From: Maribacter flavus
GTDB lineage: Bacteria > Bacteroidota > Bacteroidia > Flavobacteriales > Flavobacteriaceae
Assembly: GCF_008386635.1 (NCBI RefSeq)
Contig: NZ_VUOE01000002.1
Span: forward strand, 682,001-746,000
Reading direction: 5' to 3'
DNA: 64,000 nucleotides
Shown here: positions 28,456-37,993 of the stretch, one piece after another
Layout: every line of letters starts with the position of its first letter
How positions within the stretch are numbered: the first letter of the stretch is position 1
Position numbers and translations under genes: made by a program
The notes under the pieces: generated by a model
Told to the model about the DNA's origin: nothing
What the model saw: only the letters and a program-made list of their open reading frames with translations
The model's database searches: none

Positions 28456-28765
28456 ATTTTACATAACGGCAAATTATGAGTACAAATAAATTATTTCGCC
28501 GTGCGAAGCACACTGCTTAAAAAGGTTTCTTGTATACCGGCAAACGAATGGTTAACGCTTGCAGAATGACCGTGCGGTATTTGACATAATAGAATTATAG
28601 CTTACGAATACGTTAAGGAAACAAACTTTATCAGCAAATTGCTTTGACATAAAATCGGTATCGTTATAGCACTAAAGCGCTAGAACTGATTTTATATCAA
28701 ATAGCACAGCTATACGCAATTTGCTACCCATAAGTATTTGTACTATAATTTATATTATGTAAAAT
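28456..28765. repeat. 310-bp non-coding element with nested inverted repeats
   Basis: The 518-bp gap 28390-28907 has no gene. Its core is bounded by imperfect inverted arms of about 39 bp: ATTTTACATAA...AAATTATGAGTACAAAT (28456-28494) against 28727-28765 (ATTTGTACTATAATTT, TTATGTAAAAT). Inside lies a second hairpin, AGCAAATTGC 28633-28642 with GCAATTTGCT 28716-28725, and within it TTTGACATAAAATC 28643-28656 with GATTTTATATCAAA 28688-28701 (13 of 14 paired). It could be a decayed MITE-like element or a structured RNA; no transposase is present. Confidence 0.6.
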
Positions 28766-28907
28766 AAACTTTTTTAAACCCGGTATATAATCCTTTCGTT
28801 TTTAGCAGGCTCCTCTTCTCTTTGGCTTTATAATTCACAACCAACAACTTTTAAAAACATTTCCATAGAAAAGAAATGTATATTTATTCCACCAATTACC
28901 AAACTAT

Positions 28908-31133
28908 ATGACATCCAATCCATTTCAACGATTCCTTCTAGGCATCGTACTGTTTTGTTGTGTTGCCAGTTTTTCACAGACCACACAAAAAAACCAGCAA
29001 TTTAACCGACCGTTTTACCAAGCGACCTTTTTGGAAACCGAACCTGTCGTGGACGGCGAAATCCGCAACGAAGCCCTTTGGGAGTCGGTTCCCTTGGCCC
29101 CGGACCTCATTCAGATAAAGCCTTCCTTTGGCGCCCCCGTGTCCGAAAAAACGGAAATTCGTGTCGCTTATAGCAATACCACCTTTTATGTGGCCGTCGT
29201 CTGCTATGATAAGGAACCCGATAAAATTGTGGTCTCCGACTCGCGCCGCGATGCGGATCTCAATGATGAGGACAGCTTTCTCTTTATCATCGATACCTAT
29301 AACGACCAGCAAAACGGCTTCCTTTTTGGCACCAATGCCCAAGGTATGGAATACGACGCACAGATCAACAACGAAGGCAAGGGAAATAACAATGCCAATC
29401 GTCAACAGGGCGGCGTAATTGGGGGTACCAACATCAACTGGGACGCTACCTGGTCCGTAAAGACACAATTGGGCGATTATGGCTGGAGCGCCGAGTTTGC
29501 CATTCCCCTACGTTCCCTGCGTTTCGCGTCAGGGGAAGCAAAAACATGGGGGCTCAATTTTCAGCGGAACATCAGTAAAAACACTGAAATTGCCTACTGG
29601 ACCTCCCTCCCATTGGGTTTCGACCTCAAACGCCTGGCCTTGGCCGGTAAATTGACCGGACTCAATCTAAAAAATCCAGGGAACCTTAAGTTGATTCCCT
29701 ATGCCCTAGTACAGGGTATCAATGACCAGTCCATCTCCCCCAGCGAACAGGAACTGGACGCGGAAGTGGGCATGGACGTCAAGTACAGCATCACCCCTAG
29801 CCTTACCCTCGACCTCACCTATAACACGGACTTTGCCCAGGTAGAAGTCGACGACGAACAAGTGAACCTAGACCGATTCAACCTTTTCTTTCCCGAAAAA
29901 CGGGCCTTTTTCCTTGAAAATGCGGGTCAGTTTTCGGTCGGAAGTCCTGGGGAGGTCGACTTGTTCTTTAGTCGGCGTATCGGTTTGGGTCAGGATGGTA
30001 GTATCGTCCCTATCATCGGCGGAGCCCGGGTTTCCGGGAAAGTCGGACAGACCAATGTGGGCTTGTTGAGCATGTTTACGGAGGATGTGGCATCGGCAGG
30101 TATTACGGAAAACAACTTCTCCGTGGCGCGTGTCAACCACAACTTTGGGAATTCCCGAAGTTCCTTGGGCGGTATATTCGTAAACCGACAAGGTTTGGCG
30201 GGCCTCGATGATGATTTTAACCGGGTGTATGCCATAGACGGCAAATGGGGCATCGGAAACAAGGCGGAAGTGAACGGCTTTTTTGCCAAGAGCGTCACCC
30301 CTTCCATCAATGGACAGGATCATGCCTTTAAATTATTGGCCAACTACGAATGGGACGGATGGAACCTGAACGCGGGCTACACCGAGGTAGCTCCGGGATT
30401 CAATCCGGAAGTCGGTTTTCTACAACGGACCGCTTTTAAAAAACCGGAGTTGTTGATTTTTAAGGCGCATCGGGTGAATGGTAACGGTAGTTTCCTGGAA
30501 ATGCGTCCCCACCTCTCCTATCGTGGGTACTGGAACTTTGACAATGAGCAGGTTACGGGCTTTCTGCATGTGGACAACCACTGGGTATGGCGCAGCGGCT
30601 TTGAGATCCATACCGGTATCAATTTCACCCAGGAACGGGTATTCGCTCCCTTCAATATTTCCAATGTGACGGTGCCCATCGGCGAATACAAAAATGAGGA
30701 ATTACAGTTTGTGTTGATTACCAACCCGAATAATGCTTTTTCCGTCAGTACCCGTACCTTCATCGGTGGTTATTTCAACGGTATGCGTTATTCCAACAGC
30801 GGTACGGCCAATTTTAGGGTAGGGAACAAATTTGTATCCTCCCTGACCATGAGCCACAACGATATCCAGCTGGAAACCGGAAATACGACGGCCTTGGTGG
30901 GCGGACTCCGATTGGCTTATAGTTTTACACCGCGCATCTTTTTACAAAGCTTGATACAGCGCAACAATGTTTCCGAGATCACCTCGGTAAATGCCCGTTT
31001 TGGATGGCTACAAAGTGCCAACACCGGACTCTTCGTGGTATTCAATATTGTACGGGACGATAACCCTTTGGATTTTTTGGATAATCAGACCCTGACCATA
31101 AAATACACGCATCGGTTTGATGTTTTGAAGTAG
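28908..31133 (+). CDS. DUF5916 protein with N-terminal CBM9-like domain, outer-membrane associated
   Basis: 741 residues. Signal peptide (to SFSQ), then a CBM9-like beta-sandwich (PVVDGEIRNEALWESVP, TEIRVAYSNTTFYVAVVCYD, DEDSFLFIIDTYNDQQNGFLF), then DUF5916, whose strand-rich C-terminal half (alternating aromatic strands, final TLTIKYTHRFDVLK) looks like an outer-membrane barrel. Hallmarks include FFPEKRAFFLENAGQF and DLFFSRRIG. Often found near peptidase or sugar-use genes but of unproven function. It follows the structured non-coding element. Confidence 0.88.
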   Translation: MTSNPFQRFLLGIVLFCCVASFSQTTQKNQQFNRPFYQATFLETEPVVDGEIRNEALWESVPLAPDLIQIKPSFGAPVSEKTEIRVAYSNTTFYVAVVCYDKEPDKIVVSDSRRDADLNDEDSFLFIIDTYNDQQNGFLFGTNAQGMEYDAQINNEGKGNNNANRQQGGVIGGTNINWDATWSVKTQLGDYGWSAEFAIPLRSLRFASGEAKTWGLNFQRNISKNTEIAYWTSLPLGFDLKRLALAGKLTGLNLKNPGNLKLIPYALVQGINDQSISPSEQELDAEVGMDVKYSITPSLTLDLTYNTDFAQVEVDDEQVNLDRFNLFFPEKRAFFLENAGQFSVGSPGEVDLFFSRRIGLGQDGSIVPIIGGARVSGKVGQTNVGLLSMFTEDVASAGITENNFSVARVNHNFGNSRSSLGGIFVNRQGLAGLDDDFNRVYAIDGKWGIGNKAEVNGFFAKSVTPSINGQDHAFKLLANYEWDGWNLNAGYTEVAPGFNPEVGFLQRTAFKKPELLIFKAHRVNGNGSFLEMRPHLSYRGYWNFDNEQVTGFLHVDNHWVWRSGFEIHTGINFTQERVFAPFNISNVTVPIGEYKNEELQFVLITNPNNAFSVSTRTFIGGYFNGMRYSNSGTANFRVGNKFVSSLTMSHNDIQLETGNTTALVGGLRLAYSFTPRIFLQSLIQRNNVSEITSVNARFGWLQSANTGLFVVFNIVRDDNPLDFLDNQTLTIKYTHRFDVLK

Positions 31134-31527
31134 CTACCCATACATGCATGTGTACGCTACTCAAATAAAGAGTTGGTTATGGATTGGGACCCATGGGTTT
31201 TAGATAGACGAAAATTCAAGCCTAAAATTCCAAATTCCCTGGTGATTCTTAAACCCAAAATATGCAATAGAAAATCTATTACGGCTTCAAACTACTTCAA
31301 ACACACGCTATTTAAGCTGTTTTTTAATTTAACCATAGTGATGCTATGCAAAAATTAAGAAAACACTTGTGTTTATTGTATTTTGAACCCTCATCACGAA
31401 GTCCTAATGCATAATTTGGGTTAAATGGGTCGATCATACATCTAGACAATAATTTTCATTAATCAATACACAAAATTAGGGTGCGTCCAATTTGCCTGTA
31501 TCTTTATTTCAGAGCCAATAAAGAGAC
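31134..31527. other. 394-bp A+T-rich intergenic stretch, no gene seen
   Basis: Between the converging DUF5916 and sortilin-like genes. No ORF with protein-like composition, no strong hairpin with a T-run. A short segment, AAATTCCAAATTCCC near 31230, resembles the A/C-rich degenerate repeat at 38971-39024. Confidence 0.6.
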
Positions 31528-34500
31528 TTAGGGTTTGGGCCAATACAATTCTGGCAGTCCAGCTTGTTCCAATTTCGTATTCATCTCCGGTACTTCTTTT
31601 TGCCTAATGTCCGAAAGCCTTGTTTTCAATGTGGCCCACTGCGTTAGATAATCTGCACTTACATCGCGCACGCCCGGTGTCATGGGTAAATTGCCCTTTT
31701 CAATGCTGTTCAGAAAATCCTTGAACTTTATGAGCAAGCGCGCCTCGAACATATAATTGCTCTGAAAGGTACGCATCTCCTTCTGTAGAATGGCTTCTAT
31801 CCAAGTTTCAATCAGGGCGTCCAGCTCCTTCGCTTCCTGTTTCACGGCTTCAACATCAGTCATTTCCAAAAGAAGGTGTAGCTGCTCCTGTACCATGCGC
31901 ACATCTCGAACCCCTTTGGCCATTTCAATAGCACCTTTATAGATTGACTTTGAAATGGCATCCCGCTCTTTATAAGCTTCCTCCACATTGGGAATGCTAT
32001 TCTTCAATCTGGGGTCTATATCGATGTTAAAATCCTGACTGTGGACCTTGTCCCCTACTTTCAATCTTACTGTATATGCTCCTGGCGGGGCATTGTAGGC
32101 CGTAAGGTCCCGATTGGTGGTATAGAGTTCGGTGAGACAATCGAACCTTCCAATTTTCATGTTCCATTGGTAGCGGTGGGCTCCTATTTGCTTTTTTAAT
32201 TGGGGTTTAACAAGGGTATCACAGCCAACGGGAGTGGTATTGGTGCTTTCCGAGTGGACCACTTCGCCATCTTTGTTCAGGATTTCCAAGGACATAATCG
32301 TTTCCTTTTGTACTTCCTTGTTTAATACATAATGGATTTGAAGACCTGGTGGCGGATTTTCACCATATCCGCCATCCGTACTATAGGCAACGGATAATTC
32401 AGTATACACATCCCTAGGATCGTACAAATAGGAATCCGCTTGCGCTACCACCTCTGAGATTTGGTGCAACGGGGTCAAATCGTCCAAAATCCAGAGGGCA
32501 CGCCCCTGAGTGGCCACAACCAAATCCTTACGTTGTACCCTTAGATCTGTAATGGGTACTTCGGGCAAATTGTTCTGTAAGGGCAACCAATTGGTGCCAT
32601 CATCAAAAGAAACAAAAATGCCCGTTTCTGTACCGGCATACAAAAGTCCCCTGCGGTCCGGATCCTCGCGAACAGTGCGGGCAAAGGTATCCCCTGGTAT
32701 TCCATTGACGATTTTTACCCAGGTGGCACCAAAGTCGTTCGTCTTGAAGATATACGGGGTAAAATCGTTCAGTTTGTATCCCGTTACGGCTATATAGGCA
32801 GTAGCGGGATCATGGGGCGAAGGTTCCACCACGTTGATAATGCTTTCCTTCAATCCTTTTGGGGTTACATTGGTCCAGGTTTCGCCGCCATCACGGGTGA
32901 GGTGCACAAGACCATCGTCTGAGCCTACCCAAATGACACCTTCAACCAACGGGGATTCCTCTATATTGAATAAGTTGTTGTAACTCTCTGCCGTTATCTG
33001 TTCATTGCTGATAGGCTCGCCTCCCTTTCCTTGATGTTCCTTATCGTTTCGGGTAAGGTCTTCGCTCATGACTTTCCAGGTTACCCCACGATCTGTAGAT
33101 TTCATAACGTATTGAGAGCCGTAATAAATAACAGAAGGATTGTGTGGCGATACGATTACGGGCCCGTTCCAATTAGCGCGATATTTTAAATTTTTTGGCT
33201 GCTCCCCCGTAACCCTAGTAGGGTATGGCATCACCATCCGTGTATTATCGATATCCCTGTCCCACTCCACAAAATTGCTTGCAAAATATGTGGAGTATAC
33301 ATATCGAGGGTTATTGGGGTCCACCGCAACCGTGGAGGATTCCCCGGCACGCATAACATCCCAATGCATCTCCCCTATTCCGTCGTCCATAACCCTACTG
33401 TCTATAGCGATTGTGCTATTGTCCTGCTGCCCAGAATAAACGCGATACGGATAACCGTTATCCGTAATGACCCTATAAAACTGGCCGGTAGGCTGATTGT
33501 AAAGCGTAGACCATGTCTTTCCACCATTGTAGGTCACCGCAGCCCCACCATCATTCGCATTGATCATTATGTTGCTATTGTTGGGGTTGATCCAAAGATC
33601 ATGGTGGTCCACATGACTTCCGGGGTTGCCTTTAAAGGTTTTTCCCCCATCAATGGATTTCATGGCAAAGCTGTTCATGACCCATACCTCGTCGGCATCA
33701 TTGGGATCGGCGATGATATGCATATAGTACCAAGAACGGGCATAGGTGGTGGCATCATTGGTAGTTTGTACAAATGACTCTCCCCCATCCTCCGAACGGT
33801 AAACCCCGGCCTTATCCCCTAGGGCGTCTATGGCAATATAGACGATATTGGGATTGGCCGGTGAAATCGCAACGCCCATTTTACCTTTAAGTTCCGGTAG
33901 TCCTTTTGTGATTTCCTTCCAGTTTTTGCCTCCATCGGTGGTTTTGTAAATTCGGCTTCCAGGACCCCCACTGTGCACGACCCAAGGTTTGCGATGAAAA
34001 TCCCAGGAAGCCACCATCATAATATCCGGGTTAGTGGCATCCACCGTCATATCGACAATTCCGGAGTCCTCGTTTACGAACAGGATTTTTTCCCACGTAG
34101 TACCTCCATCCTCGGACAGGTAAACGCCCCTTTCCGGATTGGGACCCCAAGGATTGCCCTGGGCGGCCACATATACCTTGTTGGGATTTTTGGGATGCAC
34201 ATACACATCACTTATATGCCGTGTTTTTTCAAGTCCCATATGATTCCAGGTCTTTCCGGCGTCGGTCGACTTATAAAGACCGTCCCCATGGGAAGTCTTT
34301 ACGCCCCGCACGGGCGATTCCCCCGTACCCACATAGATGATATTAGCATCTGAAGGTGCAATCGTAATGTCACCAATACCTGTCGTGTTGAAAAATCCGT
34401 CCGAAATATTGTTCCATGTAGTGCCGCCATCGGTCGTTTTCCAGACACCTCCTCCCGTGGCGCCCATGTAATACGTAAAAATGTCATCAGGGATTCCTGT

Positions 34501-34662
34501 AACTGTTGTGGAGCGTCCTCCTCTAAAAGGTCCAATGTTCCTATAGGTCATTGACTCGTATAATTTTTCCGTCAATTTTGGGGTACTATTTTGTTTGCGT
34601 TGCCCGTGCAAGCAATAAAAAACGGTAATTAGGCCAAAGAAGTTACATAGTGCTCTTTTCAT
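31528..34662 (-). CDS. Second secreted sortilin/VPS10-like beta-propeller protein
   Basis: 1044 residues with a signal-like N-terminus (MKRALCNFFGLITVFYCLHG). Shares with the gene at 15230 the opening YRNIGPFRGGRS and the many Asp-box blades (TTDGGTTW, STDAGKTW, SEDGGTTW, TRDGGETW), as well as the C-terminal beta then helical tail (PPGAYTVRLKVGDK, NIDIDPRLKN). The two are paralogues with clear but moderate similarity. The C-terminal domain includes GYGENPPPGLQIHYVL, found in the other copy as GENPPDGAFIDYYV. Function unknown; probably periplasmic or surface exposed. Confidence 0.88.
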   Translation of the reverse strand: MKRALCNFFGLITVFYCLHGQRKQNSTPKLTEKLYESMTYRNIGPFRGGRSTTVTGIPDDIFTYYMGATGGGVWKTTDGGTTWNNISDGFFNTTGIGDITIAPSDANIIYVGTGESPVRGVKTSHGDGLYKSTDAGKTWNHMGLEKTRHISDVYVHPKNPNKVYVAAQGNPWGPNPERGVYLSEDGGTTWEKILFVNEDSGIVDMTVDATNPDIMMVASWDFHRKPWVVHSGGPGSRIYKTTDGGKNWKEITKGLPELKGKMGVAISPANPNIVYIAIDALGDKAGVYRSEDGGESFVQTTNDATTYARSWYYMHIIADPNDADEVWVMNSFAMKSIDGGKTFKGNPGSHVDHHDLWINPNNSNIMINANDGGAAVTYNGGKTWSTLYNQPTGQFYRVITDNGYPYRVYSGQQDNSTIAIDSRVMDDGIGEMHWDVMRAGESSTVAVDPNNPRYVYSTYFASNFVEWDRDIDNTRMVMPYPTRVTGEQPKNLKYRANWNGPVIVSPHNPSVIYYGSQYVMKSTDRGVTWKVMSEDLTRNDKEHQGKGGEPISNEQITAESYNNLFNIEESPLVEGVIWVGSDDGLVHLTRDGGETWTNVTPKGLKESIINVVEPSPHDPATAYIAVTGYKLNDFTPYIFKTNDFGATWVKIVNGIPGDTFARTVREDPDRRGLLYAGTETGIFVSFDDGTNWLPLQNNLPEVPITDLRVQRKDLVVATQGRALWILDDLTPLHQISEVVAQADSYLYDPRDVYTELSVAYSTDGGYGENPPPGLQIHYVLNKEVQKETIMSLEILNKDGEVVHSESTNTTPVGCDTLVKPQLKKQIGAHRYQWNMKIGRFDCLTELYTTNRDLTAYNAPPGAYTVRLKVGDKVHSQDFNIDIDPRLKNSIPNVEEAYKERDAISKSIYKGAIEMAKGVRDVRMVQEQLHLLLEMTDVEAVKQEAKELDALIETWIEAILQKEMRTFQSNYMFEARLLIKFKDFLNSIEKGNLPMTPGVRDVSADYLTQWATLKTRLSDIRQKEVPEMNTKLEQAGLPELYWPKP

Positions 34663-34785
34663 AGGAACATGGGTTTAGGTTGTTGGTTATTATTGTACTA
34701 AAAGTTATGTCCTTCCTTCAGAAAGATGGTCAGGTACAATCAAATATAAAGGATATTTTGATAATCTAAATCTTGGGTAATTTGA

Positions 34786-34812
34786 ACAAAAAAACCGCCC
34801 AATTGGGGCGGT
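34786..34812 (-). terminator. Rho-independent terminator of the FKBP gene
   Basis: On the minus strand ACCGCCC pairs with GGGCGGT across a 5-nt loop (34794-34812) and is followed by seven T, 24 bp after the stop codon at 34836. Confidence 0.85.
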
Positions 34813-34835
34813 CTGGTATTTTAAAAAAGCAAATA

Positions 34836-35264
34836 CTATTTTATCTCGACCAATTCCAGTTCAAAGGTTAGGTCTTCCCCTGCCAAGGGATGGTTGCCAT
34901 CAACGATGATATCGTTTTCATTGACTTCGGCCACACGTAGCTGTCTTTCTGTACCATCTGCATTGGTCGCTACCAAGCCCATATTTACTTCAGGCTTCAT
35001 TCCTTCCGGTAAATTGGCTTTGGGCACACTTTGAAAAAGCTCACGCTTCTTTTCACCATATGCCTCCTCCTTTGGGATGACGATTGTTTTCTTTTCCATT
35101 GGTTCCATATTTAGCAAACCTTTTTCAAAACCGGGAATGAGACTCCCCTGCCCTAACTTCACTTCAAGCGGTTCCCTGTTCACGGAGCTGTCGAAAACCT
35201 GTCCGTTTTCCAATTTCCCCGTATAATGTACTCGTACCAAATCACCTTCCTTTACTTTACTCAT
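34836..35264 (-). CDS. FKBP-type peptidyl-prolyl isomerase, SlyD-like
   Basis: 142 residues. VRVHYTGKLENGQVFDSS, GQGSLIPGFEKGLLNMEPMEKK and VIPKEEAYGE are the FKBP core; the IF (insert-in-flap) domain of SlyD follows (LFQSVPKANLPEG to IIVDGNHPLAGEDLTF), ending with FELELVEI. No His-rich metal-binding tail. SlyD-type enzymes speed up prolyl isomerisation and act as chaperones in the cytoplasm. A good Bacteroidota promoter lies 34 bp upstream and a terminator just downstream, so it is a single-gene unit. Confidence 0.95.
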   Translation of the reverse strand: MSKVKEGDLVRVHYTGKLENGQVFDSSVNREPLEVKLGQGSLIPGFEKGLLNMEPMEKKTIVIPKEEAYGEKKRELFQSVPKANLPEGMKPEVNMGLVATNADGTERQLRVAEVNENDIIVDGNHPLAGEDLTFELELVEIK

Positions 35265-35297
35265 CGTATAAATTCTTTAATAATTTTCAATAAGCGG

Positions 35298-35325
35298 CAA
35301 AGGTAGGGTTCTCAAAACCGTTCAA
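35298..35325 (-). promoter_or_regulatory. Bacteroidota-type promoter of the FKBP gene
   Basis: Read on the minus strand: TTG (35325-35323), 17 bp, TACCTTTG (35305-35298), matching TTG-N17..23-TAnnTTTG. The -7 element ends 34 bp before the start codon. Confidence 0.7.
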
Positions 35326-35623
35326 CGAAGAATTGGTCAAAACATCCTGGTTTTCACCCTTTTTTAACAGGTTTTGGCCAAAAATTATAGAAAAACGTCC
35401 GTTTTGAACGATTTCTAAATATTTTTGTGAATAATGTGCCTAATAAACAATTGGGTTCCACACGTATGACCCATCGGGTGCATTGGCGTTATGTTCCAAT
35501 TAAAAAGTTTAAACCCATGACTACAAGCATGGAGTAATTTTTTTAGTAAGGTGGGTGCTTGAATTGACAAAAAAAGGTCTGTTTTACTAAATCATCCGTA
35601 TGGTTAAACCGAAAACCTAACTA
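35326..35623. other. 298-bp intergenic stretch, nothing identified
   Basis: A+T-rich DNA between the FKBP promoter and the DUF4251 stop codon. AAAAAGTTTAAACCCA near 35505 also occurs near 3893, too short to call a repeat family. No gene, no strong hairpin. Confidence 0.5.
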
Positions 35624-36202
35624 TTATCGACTAACCGATGCTTCGGCTTCCAGTTCCTTTAATTCCCCTAAATAGCGAATGGGAAAACGCTGGGAACTGT
35701 TGATAATGAGGGTGGCCTTTTTATTGGGAAAGGCATTGAGGGTAACCTGATAGGTTTCCACCTTATCCGAAATGGTAAATACGATCCGCATTTCGTTTTT
35801 GGAGGCATCGAATTCCTCTTTGTACCGACTTGGGATACCCTTGAAGGTAATACCGGTATTATTGCCATAACCGCCTCCCATTTGGCGTTCCCCAAAATAG
35901 GGTAAATCGGCCATAATACTATCGCCCTTGACCGTCATGTAATTGTTGCTTCCCTGTAGCAATATGTTCGAAAATGTACCTCCAGGAGGCCATAGTCCAC
36001 TATTGGCTACGGCTGAAACCCCATTGGTCATAGTAGGGTTTGCGGTATCCGCCAAAAACCTATAGGATTTTGCGTCTAGGAAATTGGAAAAGGACGTTAG
36101 TTGTTCCTGGGTATAGGATACTTTGGAAGCACTTCCACAGCTCAATAGCAGGAACGTTCCCAGTAAAAATAATATGTACGTATAGACTCTCATTTTATCC
36201 AT
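35624..36202 (-). CDS. DUF4251 domain lipoprotein
   Basis: 192 residues. Lipobox LLSC (Cys at about 22) after a hydrophobic segment. The body matches DUF4251 of Bacteroidota: DAKSYRFLADTANP, VKGDSIMADLPYFGERQMGGGYGNNTGITF and a strand-rich C-terminus (YQVTLNAFPNKKATLIINSSQRFPIRYLGEL). The start codon overlaps the stop of the upstream gene by one base (TAATG), indicating translational coupling. Function unknown; probably periplasmic. Confidence 0.85.
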   Translation of the reverse strand: MDKMRVYTYILFLLGTFLLLSCGSASKVSYTQEQLTSFSNFLDAKSYRFLADTANPTMTNGVSAVANSGLWPPGGTFSNILLQGSNNYMTVKGDSIMADLPYFGERQMGGGYGNNTGITFKGIPSRYKEEFDASKNEMRIVFTISDKVETYQVTLNAFPNKKATLIINSSQRFPIRYLGELKELEAEASVSR

Positions 36203-36540
36203 TAGGAGGCCTGGTGCAGCATTACGATATACTCTTGTACCCCATCCTCCAACTTTCGGGTTTCAATCATATAGTTTTTAATTAGCTCGACCTGGTTGCC
36301 TACAAGCTTGTTATTGTTTCTGGCTACGGTCGCCAGTTCCCGGTATCGGTTTAAAAGGCGTTCCATGGCATCGGTGAGACGCTGTTTTAGTTCGAACTGT
36401 CGCTGGGTAGTCGGCTCAAAGAGATAGGATTCCAAGGTTCGCTTCCATTGTAGCAAATCCTTATAACATCGGTCCAGCCAAACCAAGCAGGAATTACTGT
36501 CCAAAACACTCGTAGTCCTTTTTGAAGATTCTGCAGTCAT
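36202..36540 (-). CDS. Small hypothetical protein coupled to the DUF4251 gene
   Basis: 112 residues, no signal peptide or membrane helix. Largely helical, with LVWLDRCYKDLLQWKRTLESYLF and QRLTDAMERLLNRYRELATVAR forming amphipathic helices (the first is given as two touching helices). I do not recognise a family. Its stop overlaps the start of the DUF4251 lipoprotein gene. Confidence 0.65.
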   Translation of the reverse strand: MTAESSKRTTSVLDSNSCLVWLDRCYKDLLQWKRTLESYLFEPTTQRQFELKQRLTDAMERLLNRYRELATVARNNNKLVGNQVELIKNYMIETRKLEDGVQEYIVMLHQAS

Positions 36541-36724
36541 AAGGTACTATTTTTAAGGATTTTTCATACAATAAGGTACGAAATTAATCCATAACGGGAC
36601 TATGATTTTGGTCATTAATTATACTTTAACTATAATTTAATTTTGAATTCAGAATTATTTAAAAACAGCACCTGAAACCTGTAGGAATTTTGTAATTTGA
36701 ACGAAACATTTAATAAGAAAGCAT

Positions 36725-37030
36725 ATGAATATCAATTTTGAGTACGACGACGTAAAGGCCAGCAACCGATTGGAGATTATGGCCGCGAAGAAACTTGAAA
36801 AACTGTTGGACAAATTTGATTTTATAGTGAGGGCCGATGTTTTCTTCAAAACGGAAAACACCTCTTCTCCAGAAACAGGAAAAATATGTAATATACGGCT
36901 AAGCGCACCTGGACCCAGGATTTTCGCCGATGCCAGTACAGGTAGTTTTGAGGCTTCCATTGCAAAGTCCGTAGAGGAATTGCATAGACAATTGCAGAAA
37001 CGCAAGGATAAAATGCAGACGCATCATTGA
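36725..37030 (+). CDS. hpf: Ribosome hibernation-promoting factor (HPF/RaiA family, short form)
   Basis: 101 residues. MNINFEYDDVKASNRLEIMA, KLEKLLDKFDFIVRADVFFK and DASTGSFEASIAKSVEEL match the beta-alpha-beta-beta-beta-alpha fold of HPF/YfiA. There is no C-terminal extension, so it is the short type. It binds the 30S decoding centre in slow growth and holds ribosomes inactive. A bidirectional hairpin terminator follows. Confidence 0.93.
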   Translation: MNINFEYDDVKASNRLEIMAAKKLEKLLDKFDFIVRADVFFKTENTSSPETGKICNIRLSAPGPRIFADASTGSFEASIAKSVEELHRQLQKRKDKMQTHH

Positions 37031-37055
37031 TTTAGCTTGACCAAATTCTGCTAGC

Positions 37056-37096
37056 AAAAATGGCCGAAATCCATATTCTGGGTTTCGGCCATTTTT
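37056..37096. terminator. Bidirectional terminator between hpf and the nitroreductase gene
   Basis: AAAAATGGCCGAAA (37056-37069) pairs with TTTCGGCCATTTTT (37083-37096) around a 13-nt loop, giving a U-run on both strands. It lies between converging genes, 26 bp after hpf and 21 bp after the nitroreductase stop. Confidence 0.88.
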
Positions 37097-37116
37097 GTTA
37101 TTTATGAATGTCATTA

Positions 37117-37719
37117 TTATTTCCACCCTCCTTCAAATGCGAATTCGGTCTGGGAAATGCGGGTTCTTTCCGCGCTTTCCTGTTCCCTTAAATCTTTCGG
37201 TAAATTATTCAAATCGCCTCCATAAAAACCTGCGGCGATGGCCGTGGCTATGTGAAACCCCTCTGGAACGTTGAACACTTCATGCGCCTTTTTCCAGTCC
37301 ACACCGGCCATATGGTGCAAACCAATACCCATGTATTCGGCCTGTACGGTCATATTTCCCAAGGAAAGTCCCAAATCGTGCAGGGCGTGGAAGTTTTCTT
37401 TTCCTTCATCCGTATTTTTTTTGTAACCGGCCAACATTAAAAATGTGGCGTTTCCTGCCCATTTTTGATTGAAATCGCTCAGACAGTCCATAATCCTATC
37501 GTATGCTTCCGAACCCTTATGGGCAAAAATAAAACGCCATGGTTGACGGTTGTAGGAACTGGCCGACCAACGAACGGATTCGAAGAGTCTGTTAACATCC
37601 TTTTCCGTAAGCTTTTGATCGCTAAAGATTCTAGGACTGTACCGCTGTTTCAACAAGGGATATATTTGATAATCGTTTTTGGCAATTTTGTCTAATTGTA
37701 ACTGTTCTACTGTCGTCAT
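37117..37719 (-). CDS. Nitroreductase family protein
   Basis: 200 residues. FMN-binding nitroreductase fold: RYSPRIFSDQKL, SVRWSASSYNRQPWRFIFA, AGNATFLMLAGY, HDLGLSLGNMTVQAEYMGIG and the C-terminal IAAGFYGGDLNNLP. Reduces nitroaromatics, quinones or similar using NAD(P)H in the cytoplasm; physiological substrate unknown. Single gene. Confidence 0.93.
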   Translation of the reverse strand: MTTVEQLQLDKIAKNDYQIYPLLKQRYSPRIFSDQKLTEKDVNRLFESVRWSASSYNRQPWRFIFAHKGSEAYDRIMDCLSDFNQKWAGNATFLMLAGYKKNTDEGKENFHALHDLGLSLGNMTVQAEYMGIGLHHMAGVDWKKAHEVFNVPEGFHIATAIAAGFYGGDLNNLPKDLREQESAERTRISQTEFAFEGGWK

Positions 37720-37993
37720 TTTTTAGTTTTATGGTTTTACTTTGCTTGTTAGTAAGATAAGGTCTAAAGGGTAAATTCCTTTGTGCAAATGCGACAAATA
37801 TTAACTTGAATCCATCCCTTTTTTTACTCCTTTAGAATTAGCTTAATCGCTTTATTTTTAAACATTTTATTTTGTAAAAATCCTGCACTTGCCATAATAA
37901 ATCCCTCGATGAGGGTTTTATGGCCTCATATGACGTTTGTCAATGGAGAAAACCACATAATTTAGTACCTTCGACCGCTTTAAATACATAGGT

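Noticed and set aside
28390-28907. Remnant of an insertion sequence with a decayed transposase
   Set aside because: Inverted arms exist but no frame shows any transposase-like residue pattern; kept only as a structured non-coding element.
37855-37930. Repeat shared with 18515-18545 (AAATCCCTCG...AGGGTT)
   Set aside because: Only about 20 positions match; both can be weak hairpins formed independently, so it is not listed as a family.
37720-37993. Manganese (yybP-ykoY) riboswitch upstream of terC
   Set aside because: The conserved paired loops could not be found in the 274-bp gap.
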